Positions 9,421 through 17,666 of a DNA stretch of 64,000 nt are shown piece after piece. Origin of the DNA: an uncultured Alphaproteobacteria bacterium (lineage in GTDB: Bacteria > Pseudomonadota > Alphaproteobacteria > Rhizobiales > Rhizobiaceae); contig CAKMZB010000002.1 of NCBI GenBank assembly GCA_929200315.1, positions 276,629 through 340,628 of the forward strand. Direction: 5' to 3'. Below the pieces are notes generated by a model, which was given only the letters and a program-made list of their open reading frames with translations, made no database searches and was not told the origin of the DNA. A program made the position numbers and the translations under genes. Within the stretch, counting starts at the first letter, position 1, and every line of letters begins with the position of its first letter.

Positions 9421-10208
9421 TGCCCAGCCTCAAACAAGCCCTCGATGGTTTTTCCCCCGACACAGCCCTGATCCTCGGCTCCGGCCTTGGCGGGGTGGCA
9501 AAGGCCGTACGCAATGCCAAGACCGTGCCCTATGGTGAGCTTGACGGCTTCCCCCAAGGCGGTGTCTCCGGCCATGCCGGGGCTTTGGTTGCAGGGGAGC
9601 TTGGCAAGCACAAGGTCGCGGTGCTCTCCGGGCGTGAACATTATTACGAGCACGGCAATGCCGCTGCCATGCGCAACGCGCTTGAGCAATTGGCGCAGGT
9701 AGGCGTCACCAAGCTCGTCGCCACCAATTCGGCAGGGTCACTGCGCAAGAAGGTCGGTCCAGGAGCGGTGATGCAGATCAACGATCACATCAATTTCTCC
9801 GGCACCAATCCTCTTATCGGCGAGCAGGATGACAGCCGTTTTGTCGGCCTCACCAGCGCCTACGACTTCGACCTCATCAAGTCCTTCCGCCGCGCGGCGA
9901 AACGCGAGGACATTGCCCTCTCCAAAGGCACGTATATGTGGTTTTCGGGCCCGACTTTTGAGACGCCTGCGGAGATCCGCATGGCCAAGATGATGGGCGC
10001 GGATGCTGTTGGAATGTCCACCGTGCCGGAGGTCATTCTGGCGCGCTTCCTTGGCCTTAGGGTCGCAGCCTTTTCATGCATCACCAATCTCGGCGCGGGG
10101 ATGACGGGGGACGAACTCTCTCACGAGGAGACCAAGGAGAACGGCCCCAAGGCCGGTCTGCGGCTCCAAGCGATTCTGGAAAACGCCTTTGCAAAGGGCC
10201 TGAAATGA
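9420..10208 (+). CDS. punA: Purine-nucleoside phosphorylase (trimeric, PNP I/II type)
   Basis: A 262-residue enzyme that phosphorolyses inosine and guanosine to the base and (deoxy)ribose 1-phosphate. Phosphate-binding GSGLGG lies at residues 20-25, the GREHYYEHG segment near residue 64, ATNSAGSL near 101, and the base-binding stretch WFSGPTFETPAEIR near 180 with GMSTVPEV after it. The ATG overlaps the cdd stop (TAATG), and its own end overlaps deoC (ATGA). It is the middle step of the salvage operon. Confidence 0.94.
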   Translation: MPSLKQALDGFSPDTALILGSGLGGVAKAVRNAKTVPYGELDGFPQGGVSGHAGALVAGELGKHKVAVLSGREHYYEHGNAAAMRNALEQLAQVGVTKLVATNSAGSLRKKVGPGAVMQINDHINFSGTNPLIGEQDDSRFVGLTSAYDFDLIKSFRRAAKREDIALSKGTYMWFSGPTFETPAEIRMAKMMGADAVGMSTVPEVILARFLGLRVAAFSCITNLGAGMTGDELSHEETKENGPKAGLRLQAILENAFAKGLK

Positions 10209-10984
10209 CCCCGGAACACCGCAGCCAGATTGCTGTCCGTGCGCTGCCGCTGCTCGACCTGACAAACCTCAACGGTGATTGTTCGCGTGAAGACATCGAC
10301 ACCCTGTGCAAACGCGCCGATACGCCCCACGGCACAGTTGGCGCGATCTGCATCTGGCCACGTTATGTGGCCCACGCCCATGCAAGGCTCATCAACACCA
10401 ACATCCCGATTGCAACTGTGGTGAACTTCCCTAGCGGCAATCAGGACATCGATATCACGCTGGTGGAAACTGAGCAGGCGATTGATGACGGTGCTGCGGA
10501 GATCGACCTTGTCATGCCCCACCGCGCGTTTGCGGAAGGCGATGTCGATGCTGCACGCGAAATGATGGAGGCCGTTCGGGCAACCTGCGGCGAACGGGCG
10601 AAGCTGAAGGTCATTATCGAAAGTGGCGAGCTGAAGAGCGCTGATCTCATCCGCGAAGCCTCACTCATGGCGATTGATGCGGGGGCAGATTTTATCAAGA
10701 CCTCCACCGGCAAGGTCGAGGTCAATGCAACGCCTGAGACAGCAGAACTCATGATCCAGGCGATTGCCGACACCTCTGTTCCCGGGGGCAAAGCGGTTGG
10801 CTTCAAACCAGCAGGCGGCATCAAGACCGTTGCGGACGCCGCCGCCTATCTCGCGATTGCCGACCGCATTATGGGTGCTGAATGGGCTTCACCCGAGACG
10901 TTGCGCTTTGGTGCATCGAGCTTGCTTGACGACCTGCTGTCAGCGCTTGAGGGCGGTGGCGAGGTGGTCGGTGAGGGCTACTAG
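10205..10984 (+). CDS. deoC: Deoxyribose-phosphate aldolase
   Basis: A 259-residue class I aldolase that splits 2-deoxyribose 5-phosphate into glyceraldehyde 3-phosphate and acetaldehyde, feeding nucleoside sugars into glycolysis. The Schiff-base lysine is K165 in DFIKTSTGK; the second lysine lies in VGFKPAGGI near residue 200, and the proton-relay aspartate is D101 in EIDLVMP. It starts at ATG 10205 overlapping the punA stop. A phosphopentomutase, needed to link PunA to DeoC, is not in the window. It ends six bases from the convergent bdhA. Confidence 0.95.
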   Translation: MTPEHRSQIAVRALPLLDLTNLNGDCSREDIDTLCKRADTPHGTVGAICIWPRYVAHAHARLINTNIPIATVVNFPSGNQDIDITLVETEQAIDDGAAEIDLVMPHRAFAEGDVDAAREMMEAVRATCGERAKLKVIIESGELKSADLIREASLMAIDAGADFIKTSTGKVEVNATPETAELMIQAIADTSVPGGKAVGFKPAGGIKTVADAAAYLAIADRIMGAEWASPETLRFGASSLLDDLLSALEGGGEVVGEGY

Positions 10985-10990
10985 ATCAGC

Positions 10991-11800
10991 CTACTGAGCC
11001 GTCCAGGCGCCATCCACGGGGATTGATGTGCCGGTGATGTTGTGGGCCGCTCGGTTGCAGAGCCAGAGGGCAACATCGCCGATCTCGTCGGGTGTGGTGA
11101 GGCGCTTTGATGGCTGTTTCTTGGCAACCATGGCTTCGATTCCCGCATCCCGGTCACCGCCAACTTCCCTGGCGTGGTCCTGGATTTGCGGCTCAACCAA
11201 TGGCGTTTCCACCCAGCCAGGACAGATGCAATTGACTGTCACGCCACCGCTTGAGGCGTCGCCTGCATCTGCATATTCAAGTGCTGCAACTTTGGAGAGG
11301 CCAATGACGCCGAATTTGGAGGCGACATAGGGAGATTTTTCAGGCGAGGCGACAAGGCCATGGACGCTGGAAATGTTGATCACACGCCCGAAGCCGCGCT
11401 CGCCCATGGCGGGCATGGTGCGGCGCATCGTATGGAAGGCCGCGGAAAGGTTGACCGCGATGATGAGATCCCAGATCGCGGCATCGGCATCTTTCAGCGA
11501 GACGGTGCGCTGCACCCCCGCATTGTTGACCAGAATATCGATTGCGCCCCAACCCTTCACGGCATCGATCAGGCTGTCGATGGCGTCCGGCTTGCGCAGA
11601 TCACCTTCAAAGAATTCGACGTCGGCGGCGCCTGCGTCCTTTACGGTGTCAACTGCGGCCTGTGTTTCTTCGGGCGTGGCGAGGCCATGAACAGCGACAT
11701 TTGCACCAGCAGAGCCGAGGGCCTTGGCAATGGCGAGGCCAATGCCGCTTGTCGATCCCGTAACGAGGGCCGTGCGGCCTTCGAGAAACTGGGCGCTCAT
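10991..11800 (-). CDS. bdhA: D-3-hydroxybutyrate dehydrogenase
   Basis: A 269-residue classical short-chain dehydrogenase that oxidises (R)-3-hydroxybutyrate, released from polyhydroxybutyrate, to acetoacetate with NAD+. The cofactor motif GSTSGIG is at residues 15-21, NNAG at 92-95, and the catalytic residues S145, Y158 and K162 (YVASK). The segment CPGWVETPLVEPQI near residue 200 is typical of this enzyme rather than of acetoacetyl-CoA reductase. Its start overlaps the end of phaR by four bases, so the two are likely cotranscribed. Confidence 0.92.
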   Translation of the reverse strand: MSAQFLEGRTALVTGSTSGIGLAIAKALGSAGANVAVHGLATPEETQAAVDTVKDAGAADVEFFEGDLRKPDAIDSLIDAVKGWGAIDILVNNAGVQRTVSLKDADAAIWDLIIAVNLSAAFHTMRRTMPAMGERGFGRVINISSVHGLVASPEKSPYVASKFGVIGLSKVAALEYADAGDASSGGVTVNCICPGWVETPLVEPQIQDHAREVGGDRDAGIEAMVAKKQPSKRLTTPDEIGDVALWLCNRAAHNITGTSIPVDGAWTAQ

Positions 11801-12372
11801 TTGGAGCTCATACCCTTTAAGGCATCCTGCAGGCTTGCAAGCTGAGCTTCCAGCGCGTCGATGCGGTTGGCTTCTGCCTTGGCCTCTTGAGGTTCTTCCG
11901 TCGGCTCAGGTTCTGGTGAAGTCGTATTGCCGCCCGCAATGCCGCCCATACCAAATGTCTTGGCAAACATCGCTGCTTGCCGTGCCTGCCATTTGCGCAT
12001 TTCGCCCATGGCATGAGCCGGATCCGTCATGGAGCGCATGACGTTCTCCTGCTGTTCAGTAAAGGCATCGACTGCCTGGGACAGGAAAGTCGGGGTCAGC
12101 GCGCTCGTCTGGTCCTGGTAGAGGCGCACAAGGTCTGTCAGCACGGCGACGGGGAGCGGGCTGTCACCCTTGTTCTCTCGCTCGGCGATGATCTGGATGA
12201 GATACTGGCTCGTCAGATCCTCCTCCGTCTTGTTGTCGACGATGCGCACATCATGCCCCTCGCGGATGTAGCGGGCGACATCGTCCAGGGTCACATAGAC
12301 CTTGGCTTGCGGGTCATAGAGCTTGCGACTGGCATAGCGCTTGATGAGCACTGGAGTGCGGGGTTCGGTCAC
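11797..12372 (-). CDS. phaR: Polyhydroxyalkanoate synthesis repressor PhaR
   Basis: A 191-residue regulator that senses PHB granules and represses phasin and sometimes its own gene. The N-terminal PHB/PHA accumulation regulator DNA-binding domain is clear: VLIKRYASRKLYDP, then VTLDDVARYIREG and VDNKTEEDLT. A PHB_acc regulatory domain follows, and the tail has low-complexity E/P-rich residues. GTG 12372 is chosen over a TTG at 12399 because a GAGAG ribosome site precedes it, while the TTG falls inside the T-run of the phasin terminator. It forms an operon with bdhA. Confidence 0.92.
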   Translation of the reverse strand: MTEPRTPVLIKRYASRKLYDPQAKVYVTLDDVARYIREGHDVRIVDNKTEEDLTSQYLIQIIAERENKGDSPLPVAVLTDLVRLYQDQTSALTPTFLSQAVDAFTEQQENVMRSMTDPAHAMGEMRKWQARQAAMFAKTFGMGGIAGGNTTSPEPEPTEEPQEAKAEANRIDALEAQLASLQDALKGMSSK

Positions 12373-12397
12373 GGGTAAACTCTCAATTGCGGACAAC

Positions 12398-12425
12398 AAA
12401 AAAGGCAGACCGTTGCCGGTCTGCC
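12398..12425 (-). terminator. Rho-independent terminator of the phasin gene
   Basis: On the minus strand GGCAGACCG (12404-12412) and CGGTCTGCC (12417-12425) form a perfect 9-bp stem with a 4-base loop, followed by six U (12398-12403). It lies 46 bases after the phasin stop and just upstream of the phaR start, so it should separate the abundant phasin transcript from phaR-bdhA. Confidence 0.85.
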
Positions 12426-12470
12426 CTTCAATGTAGCGGCGATGACGCGGCGCGTCATCAAAAACCGTGC

Positions 12471-12902
12471 TTAGGCAGCTTTTGCAGCTTTGGTTGCCTT
12501 AGCGGAGGCCTTTTTTGCAGCAGCAACTGCTTCGCCCTGCAGGTCTTTGCCAGCTTCCATGACCAGTTCGACAGTGTCGGTCTGAGCCTGTTTGGCAACT
12601 TCAGCAAATTTGGCAACGTGCTCGGGAGCCGAACGCATGGCTGAGGAGAGAACGTCAGCGGAAGTTTTGGCAAGCTCGGAAGGATCCTGTTTGGAATCGG
12701 TGAAAGCTTCCATCTTGGTGAGGGTTTCTTTCATCCAGCCGTAAGAAAGCTCAGCGTTCTTTTCAGCGGTTTCCAGAGCGATGCGGTTCATTTTGGCCTG
12801 GTAGGCGGTCATGGTGCCGAAAACGTCGTTTGCAGCAGGCATGTCGAAGGCTTTGCCAGACATCAGGTCCTGGAAGAATGCGGTGTAATCAGTGTTGGTC
12901 AT
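12471..12902 (-). CDS. Phasin family granule-associated protein
   Basis: A 143-residue, helix-rich, alanine- and lysine-rich protein without cysteine. It matches the phasin_2 type: NRIALETAEKNAELSYGWM near residue 37, then amphipathic helices and an Ala/Lys-rich tail (KKASAKATKAAKAA). Phasins coat PHB granules and control their number and size. An AAGGA ribosome site lies nine bases before the ATG. The gene stands alone between a strong upstream promoter with a double palindrome and a downstream terminator, as expected for a highly expressed PhaR-controlled gene. Confidence 0.9.
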   Translation of the reverse strand: MTNTDYTAFFQDLMSGKAFDMPAANDVFGTMTAYQAKMNRIALETAEKNAELSYGWMKETLTKMEAFTDSKQDPSELAKTSADVLSSAMRSAPEHVAKFAEVAKQAQTDTVELVMEAGKDLQGEAVAAAKKASAKATKAAKAA

Positions 12903-12969
12903 AATCTTTGATCCTTTTGATCAACGGTAACGAGTGGTGGAAGAGTGGGAGGAGCTCTTCCTTGCCAAC

Positions 12970-12999
12970 ACCATATAATGCCGCGCTGCGGCATGTCAA
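12970..12999 (-). promoter_or_regulatory. Sigma-70-type promoter of the phasin gene
   Basis: On the minus strand a perfect -35 TTGACA (12999-12994) is followed by TATGGT (12975-12970) at 18 bp, or alternatively TATATG (12977-12972) at 16 bp. Transcription would begin near 12963, about 60 bases before the phasin ATG. The spacer between the two boxes is almost wholly occupied by one arm of the palindrome at 12979-13021. Confidence 0.65.
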
Positions 13000-13021
13000 T
13001 GAAAAATGCCGCAGCGCGGCA
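12979..13021. promoter_or_regulatory. Probable PhaR operator: perfect inverted repeat over the phasin promoter
   Basis: TGCCGCGCTGCGGCAT (12979-12994) is repeated exactly in inverted form as ATGCCGCAGCGCGGCA (13006-13021), 11 bases apart; each arm is itself nearly palindromic (TGCCGC...GCGGCA). PhaR proteins of other alphaproteobacteria bind TGC-rich palindromic sites. One arm fills the -10/-35 spacer and the other sits upstream of the -35 box, so binding would block RNA polymerase. The assignment to PhaR is inference from position and base pattern. Confidence 0.6.
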
Positions 13022-13029
13022 GAAAAACT

Positions 13030-14838
13030 TCAAGCTTTTGCGCGGACCGCGGCGACATAGGTTCCGGGGGCATCAGCAATTGTTTTTGCTGGTATTTTTC
13101 GCGCATCCAACTTGTCGCCTGAGCGGCTTTCCAGCCATTTGGTCCAGACCGGCCACCATGATCCTTCATGCCGGGTTGCGGCATCGAACCAAACATTCGC
13201 TGTTTCGCGTTGGAATTTTTCCCCGTTCAGCCAGTAGCCGTATTTCTTTGCGACAGGCGGGTTCACGATTCCTGCTATATGCCCGCTATCGGAAAGGATG
13301 AAGGTCTTCTCCCCGCTAAACTGCGAAAGGCCGGAGAAGGACGATTTCCATGGAGCGATGTGGTCCGTGCGCGTGGCGATGGCAATGGTCGGCACCTTGA
13401 TGTCGCCGAGCTTCAACATTTCGCCATCCACCTCAAATGTACCCTTCATGAGCCTGTTCTCGCGGTAGAGGCCGCGCAGATAGTCCCGCGCCATGGCGGC
13501 GGGGAGGTTGGTGGAATCCCCGTTCCAGTAAAGCAGGTCAAAGGCCGGAGGCGCTTCGCCCATCATGTAAGAGCGCACGGCCGGGCCATAGACGAGGTCG
13601 CGGGCGCGCAGGAAGGAGAATGTGCGCGCCATGAAGAAAGCGTCCAGCATGCCGCGCTGCTCCACCTCCTGTTCCAAACCTTCCAGAAAGTCGTCTGTAA
13701 GGAAGGCGCCGAGCTCGCCGGGATCGGCAAAGTCGAGCAGCGTGGTGAAGAATGTCGCGTTGGCAACGCTGTCATCTTTGCGTTTGGCCATTAGCGCAAG
13801 CGTCGAGGCGAGCAGCGTGCCACCGATGCAATAGCCAATGGCGTTGACCTGTTTGGTGCCGGTGAGCTTCTTGGTCTCCTCAATGGCGGCCATCGCGCCG
13901 TCGCGCACATAATCGTCAAAGCCGGTCTTGGCGTAGCTCTTGTCTGGATTGACCCAAGAAACGACAAAGACCGTATGCCCTTGGTCCACCGCATAGCGGA
14001 TGAAGGAATTCTGCGGCTTTAGGTCGAGAATGTAGAATTTGTTGATCCATGGCGGCAGGATCACCAGGGGTGTCTCAAAGACCTTTCTTGTCGTCGGCTC
14101 ATATTGAATGAGTTCAAACATCCGGTTGCGGAAAACCACCTTGCCGGGAGCTGTGGCGATGTTCTCGCCGAGCTTGAAAGCATCGGGGTCGGCCAGCGTA
14201 ACGGCAAGACGCCCGTCATTGGCCTCCAGATCCCGCACCATGTTTTCCAACCCATCGACGAGAGATGCCCCGTCAGTCGCAAGCGCTTTTTCAATCGCAT
14301 CGGGGTTAGTGGCCAGGAAATTGGCCGGTGAAAGCATGTCCACCATCTGCTGGGTGAAGAAGGCGACACGGTTGCGTTCGTTGTCATCAAGATCTGCCAG
14401 ACCGCCCACGCTTTCGGTGATCGCCTTGGAGGAGAGGCGATATTGATCGCGCACGAAAGAGAAATAGGGGTTGGTGTCCCAGAGCGGGTTGGAGAAGACG
14501 CGGTCGGGCTTTTCCGGTGCCGGTTCCGGCGACACCAATTTGCGCTGGGCGGCGGCAGCATTTTCCAGCGTATCGCGCCATAGATGGACCTGTCGTTCGA
14601 TCATCCGTTCGGGATGGGCCATCATCTCTGCCATCATGGCGCTGGCAGCCTTCATGTAGAGTTCCTGTCCGGGGCCTTCGAGCGCGGGCTGGGCGGCGCG
14701 TGCCTTGGTGGTGGCGGAGACCATGCGGCGGGTCAGCTCTTCCAGTCGGGTCAGATTTGCAGCAAGAGCCGCGTTGGAGGCGGCCAACTGAGCTGCGTCG
14801 CCGCCGTCTTTCTCATCCTTATTGCCACTGTCGCTCAT
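13030..14838 (-). CDS. phaC: Class I polyhydroxyalkanoate synthase
   Basis: A 602-residue class I PHA synthase that polymerises (R)-3-hydroxybutyryl-CoA on the granule surface. The lipase-like box is GYCIGG with catalytic C337. Downstream are the family aspartate segment RTDHIAPWKSSF and the histidine segment SGHIAGIVNPP. The N-terminal domain (residues 1-200) carries the usual PhaC_N region with LFNPLWDTNPYF-like sequence (here VFSNPLWDTNPYFSF). Length matches class I enzymes, which act without PhaE or PhaR subunits. It is divergent from phaZ. Confidence 0.96.
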   Translation of the reverse strand: MSDSGNKDEKDGGDAAQLAASNAALAANLTRLEELTRRMVSATTKARAAQPALEGPGQELYMKAASAMMAEMMAHPERMIERQVHLWRDTLENAAAAQRKLVSPEPAPEKPDRVFSNPLWDTNPYFSFVRDQYRLSSKAITESVGGLADLDDNERNRVAFFTQQMVDMLSPANFLATNPDAIEKALATDGASLVDGLENMVRDLEANDGRLAVTLADPDAFKLGENIATAPGKVVFRNRMFELIQYEPTTRKVFETPLVILPPWINKFYILDLKPQNSFIRYAVDQGHTVFVVSWVNPDKSYAKTGFDDYVRDGAMAAIEETKKLTGTKQVNAIGYCIGGTLLASTLALMAKRKDDSVANATFFTTLLDFADPGELGAFLTDDFLEGLEQEVEQRGMLDAFFMARTFSFLRARDLVYGPAVRSYMMGEAPPAFDLLYWNGDSTNLPAAMARDYLRGLYRENRLMKGTFEVDGEMLKLGDIKVPTIAIATRTDHIAPWKSSFSGLSQFSGEKTFILSDSGHIAGIVNPPVAKKYGYWLNGEKFQRETANVWFDAATRHEGSWWPVWTKWLESRSGDKLDARKIPAKTIADAPGTYVAAVRAKA

Positions 14839-14901
14839 GGTATTGTGCCCTTCCGCTGCCTCGCGCGCTTTGGTAACCTACGGCCAAAGTCGATCTCTTT
14901 G

Positions 14902-14936
14902 AAAGGCAACGCAGCACAAATTGGTGCGTCGCCTTT
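14902..14936. promoter_or_regulatory. Inverted repeat in the phaC-phaZ divergent control region
   Basis: AAAGGCAACGCA (14902-14913) and TGCGTCGCCTTT (14925-14936) pair at 11 of 12 positions with an 11-base spacer. It lies midway between the starts of phaC and phaZ. It differs from the phasin operator, so it may bind another regulator; the protein is unknown. Confidence 0.4.
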
Positions 14937-14998
14937 TACGACATTGAGCCGGGCCGGCCTATTTGCGCCATGCCCGTTGCACTTGGAAAGGCGTTGCC

Positions 14999-16330
14999 GT
15001 GGGCAAGCATTACATGACTCCCCTCCATGACTTAACCGAATCCGCCCGCCTGACAGGCAAGTGGATGGGCGCGACAGCCCAAACATTCTGGGGCAACCCG
15101 ATCTTCGGTCTTGCAGCCAATCCGCTTCCCGCTGCTTTCGTTGCCTGGGGCGAAGTCACCGAACGTGCGCTTGATCGTCTTGTCGCCAAGCCCGACTGGG
15201 GCATTGATGCTGTGGTTTCTGAAGGCCGCGACCATTTGGTGAAGATCGAAACGCAGTTGGAATTGCCCTTCGCGCGGCTGATGCATTTTAACGTCAACCG
15301 CGAGCCGGACCCTGCCCGGCCAAAGGTGCTGCTCATCGCACCGCTCTCCGGCCATTACGCAACCCTGCTGCGCAAAACGGTCATTTCTCTGCTGCCGGAT
15401 TGTGACGTTTACATCACCGAATGGCGCAATGCCCGCAATGTGCCGGTTTCCGCAGGCAAGTTCGACGTTGAGGATTTCACCAAATACCTCACGACCTTTT
15501 TCAAGGAGCTTGGGCCGGATACCCATGTCATCGCCGTTTGCCAGCCGGTGCCGCTGGCGCTGGTCGCCACTGCATGGCTCGCTGAGCACGAGCCAAAAGC
15601 TCAACCCGCTTCGCTGACACTGATTGGTGGCCCCGTGGACCCCGATGCCAACCCGACCGAAGTCACCGATTTTGGCAACCGCGTCACCATGGGGCAGCTT
15701 GAACACACCGTCACGCAGACGGTTGGTGCCAACTATAAGGGTGTCGGGCGTCTCGTTTATCCAGGCTCCGTGCAGCTCACTTCCTTTATGGCGATGAACT
15801 GGGACAGCCACTTCAACGCCTTTGTCGGGCAGATCCAGCGCGTTGCGGCGGGTGAGGCTTCCGACTTTGACCGTCACAACACGTTCTATGATGAATATCT
15901 CGCCGTCCTCGACATGACGGCGGAGTTCTACCTTTCCACTGTTGAGCGCATCTTCAAGAGCCGTGATGTAGCCCGCAACGCCTTCACCATTGATGGTGAG
16001 CCGGTCGATATTTCGCGCATCAAAGATGTGCCGGTGATGATTGTGGAAGGTGGGCGTGACGACATTTCCGCTCCCGGCCAATGTGCCGCTGCGCTCGACC
16101 TGATGCCGAAATTGCCGAAGGCCAAGAAGGAACATCATCTGGAGGCCGATGCTGGCCATTACGGCATCTTTTCCGGCAAGGCCTGGCATCGCAACATTCG
16201 CCCCAAGGTGCTTGCCTTCATCGATGAGCACACCGAGCTCGACATTCCCTCGCAGGCCAAGTTCCCTCAGGAAGATGGTCTTGCCAAGCGCAGCAAGGCA
16301 CCGATCGACGACAAGAAAATCGCCGTTTAG
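14999..16330 (+). CDS. phaZ: Intracellular polyhydroxyalkanoate depolymerase
   Basis: A 443-residue intracellular depolymerase of the PHB_depo_C family, which hydrolyses native granule polymer. GTG 14999 is preferred because GGAAAGG lies seven bases upstream; an ATG at 15014 and one at 14963 are alternatives. The first residues MGKHYMTPLHDLTESARLT fit the family. The alpha/beta-hydrolase core includes PKVLLIAPLSGHYATLLR near residue 105 and VIAVCQPVPLALVA near residue 178, where the cysteine replaces the usual nucleophilic serine, as in this family. The C-terminal stretch EADAGHYGIFSGKAWHR carries the histidine. Some homologues are annotated as PhaY/PhaZ. Confidence 0.9.
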   Translation: MGKHYMTPLHDLTESARLTGKWMGATAQTFWGNPIFGLAANPLPAAFVAWGEVTERALDRLVAKPDWGIDAVVSEGRDHLVKIETQLELPFARLMHFNVNREPDPARPKVLLIAPLSGHYATLLRKTVISLLPDCDVYITEWRNARNVPVSAGKFDVEDFTKYLTTFFKELGPDTHVIAVCQPVPLALVATAWLAEHEPKAQPASLTLIGGPVDPDANPTEVTDFGNRVTMGQLEHTVTQTVGANYKGVGRLVYPGSVQLTSFMAMNWDSHFNAFVGQIQRVAAGEASDFDRHNTFYDEYLAVLDMTAEFYLSTVERIFKSRDVARNAFTIDGEPVDISRIKDVPVMIVEGGRDDISAPGQCAAALDLMPKLPKAKKEHHLEADAGHYGIFSGKAWHRNIRPKVLAFIDEHTELDIPSQAKFPQEDGLAKRSKAPIDDKKIAV

Positions 16331-16360
16331 CAACAACAACAGAGTCTGGGAGGACCATTC

Positions 16361-17086
16361 ATGCCAAGACGTACAGCCATCGTTACCGGGGGTACCCGAG
16401 GAATTGGTCGCGGTATTTGCGAATTGTTCAAGGAGCAGGACTACACCGTCGTCGCCGGCTATGCAGGCAATGAAGAGGCCGCTGCCCGCTTTACCGAAGA
16501 AACCGGCATTGCCGCCAAGAAGTGGGACGTTTCCGACCACGAGGCCTGCCTGAAGGCGGTTGAAGAGATCAGCAGCGAGCACGGCCATGCGACGGTTATC
16601 GTCAACAATGCGGGCATTACCCGCGATGGCACATTGAAGCGCATGAGCTATGAGAACTGGATGGACGTGATCCAGACCAACCTCACTTCCGTCTTCAACA
16701 TGACGAAGGCGCTGTGGCCCCACATGGTGGAGGAGAATTTCGGGCGGATCATCAACATCTCCTCCGTCAACGGCCAGGCCGGACAGTACGGACAGGTGAA
16801 CTATTGCGCCGCCAAGGCCGGTGTCATCGGCATGACCAAGGCGCTGGCCCAGGAAGGCGCGCGCAACAACATCACAGCCAACACCGTGGCACCGGGTTAT
16901 GTGGAAACCGACATGGTCGCGGCCGTGCCGGAAAACGTGTTGGAAAAAATCATCGCCACGGTCCCCGTTGGCCGCCTCGGTGACCCCGGCGAGATCGCCC
17001 GAGCCGTCTGGTTCCTTGCCCGCGAAGATTCCAACTTCATCACCGGCTCGACGATCTCCATCAACGGTGGCCAGCATATGTACTAG
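16361..17086 (+). CDS. phaB: Acetoacetyl-CoA reductase
   Basis: A 241-residue NADPH-type short-chain dehydrogenase that reduces acetoacetyl-CoA to (R)-3-hydroxybutyryl-CoA, the PhaC substrate. GGTRGIG lies at residues 10-16, NNAG at 82-85, and catalytic S135, Y148 and K152. The substrate loop GQAGQYGQVNY and the tail FITGSTISINGGQHMY are diagnostic of PhaB. GGGAGGA precedes the ATG closely. It follows phaZ by 30 bases; phaA (thiolase) is not nearby. A terminator lies about 125 bases after the stop. Confidence 0.95.
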   Translation: MPRRTAIVTGGTRGIGRGICELFKEQDYTVVAGYAGNEEAAARFTEETGIAAKKWDVSDHEACLKAVEEISSEHGHATVIVNNAGITRDGTLKRMSYENWMDVIQTNLTSVFNMTKALWPHMVEENFGRIINISSVNGQAGQYGQVNYCAAKAGVIGMTKALAQEGARNNITANTVAPGYVETDMVAAVPENVLEKIIATVPVGRLGDPGEIARAVWFLAREDSNFITGSTISINGGQHMY

Positions 17087-17087
17087 T

Positions 17088-17118
17088 CGCGGCAGCCGAC
17101 AGGCGCGAGCGACCAACA
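17088..17118 (+). repeat. Dispersed 31-bp GC-rich repeat, copy 1
   Basis: A 31-base unit beginning CGCGGCAGCCGACAGGCG directly after the phaB stop. It matches 28 of 31 bases in the same orientation with 19697-19727, and its GTCAGGCGCGAGCGAC core recurs at about 17177-17192. The two full copies bracket the small membrane protein and MATE genes. Confidence 0.6.
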
Positions 17119-17211
17119 GGCGAGCGGTAGTCTTTCTTGTGGCCTCTCGCGGCTGCCGCTTGCCGAGGCGAAGCCGTCAGGCGCGAGCGACTGCGTCTAT
17201 CGAATCTCGAA

Positions 17212-17241
17212 GCCCAGTGGCCCTTGGTCACCGGGCTTTTT
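17212..17241 (+). terminator. Rho-independent terminator after phaB
   Basis: GCCCAGTGGCC (17212-17222) pairs with the stretch 17226-17236 ending CACCGGGC, leaving a 3-base loop, one mismatch and one G-T pair, followed by five T (17237-17241). The position and orientation fit the end of the phaZ-phaB transcript. Confidence 0.75.
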
Positions 17242-17252
17242 GCTGGCCGCGC

Positions 17253-17666
17253 TCAGCCCAAGAAGTGACTTATGATTTGAGTAAAATTCAGCAGGATATA
17301 CGGCAGGATAGCGAGGTTGGCGAAGAAGAGCACCGGCAGCGCCCAGAGCAACGTTACCAGCAGTGAACCTTCGACAAGATAGATCAGCGCCAGAGAAAGC
17401 GCGACGCTGATATAGAGGTCAGCCCCAATCTGCCGCCCCCAATAGAGCTGTATGATCACATTGACGCTCTTGAAGAAATTCTCCCGTCCCGTCGCAAAGA
17501 TCGAATAGGCGAGGAAAGCGAGGAAGACGGCGACAACGACATACTTTGCAACAGCATAGTCACCCTCTGCGGTCAGAAGCCCTTCGCGGCTCCCAAAGAG
17601 GATCGCGCAGGCAACAAACGCGACGTAGAAGATCCACAACCCATATATCTTGATGAATTTCGGCAT
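17253..17666 (-). CDS. Small four-helix membrane protein of unknown function
   Basis: A 137-residue hydrophobic protein with about four predicted membrane segments (near residues 8-26, 42-60, 84-105 and 106-130). Between the second and third is a charged stretch ATGRENFFKSVNVIIQLYWG. No signal peptide cleavage site, catalytic motif or recognised domain was seen. The ATG is well placed and the hydrophobicity pattern argues for a real gene. It stands alone between the PHB cluster and the MATE exporter, reading towards phaB and ending 12 bases past the phaB terminator. Confidence 0.65.
   Translation of the reverse strand: MPKFIKIYGLWIFYVAFVACAILFGSREGLLTAEGDYAVAKYVVVAVFLAFLAYSIFATGRENFFKSVNVIIQLYWGRQIGADLYISVALSLALIYLVEGSLLVTLLWALPVLFFANLAILPYILLNFTQIISHFLG

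Noticed and set aside
15032-17116. A 694-codon minus-strand open frame across phaZ and phaB
   Set aside because: It spans two well-supported plus-strand genes and their spacer and has no recognisable domain.
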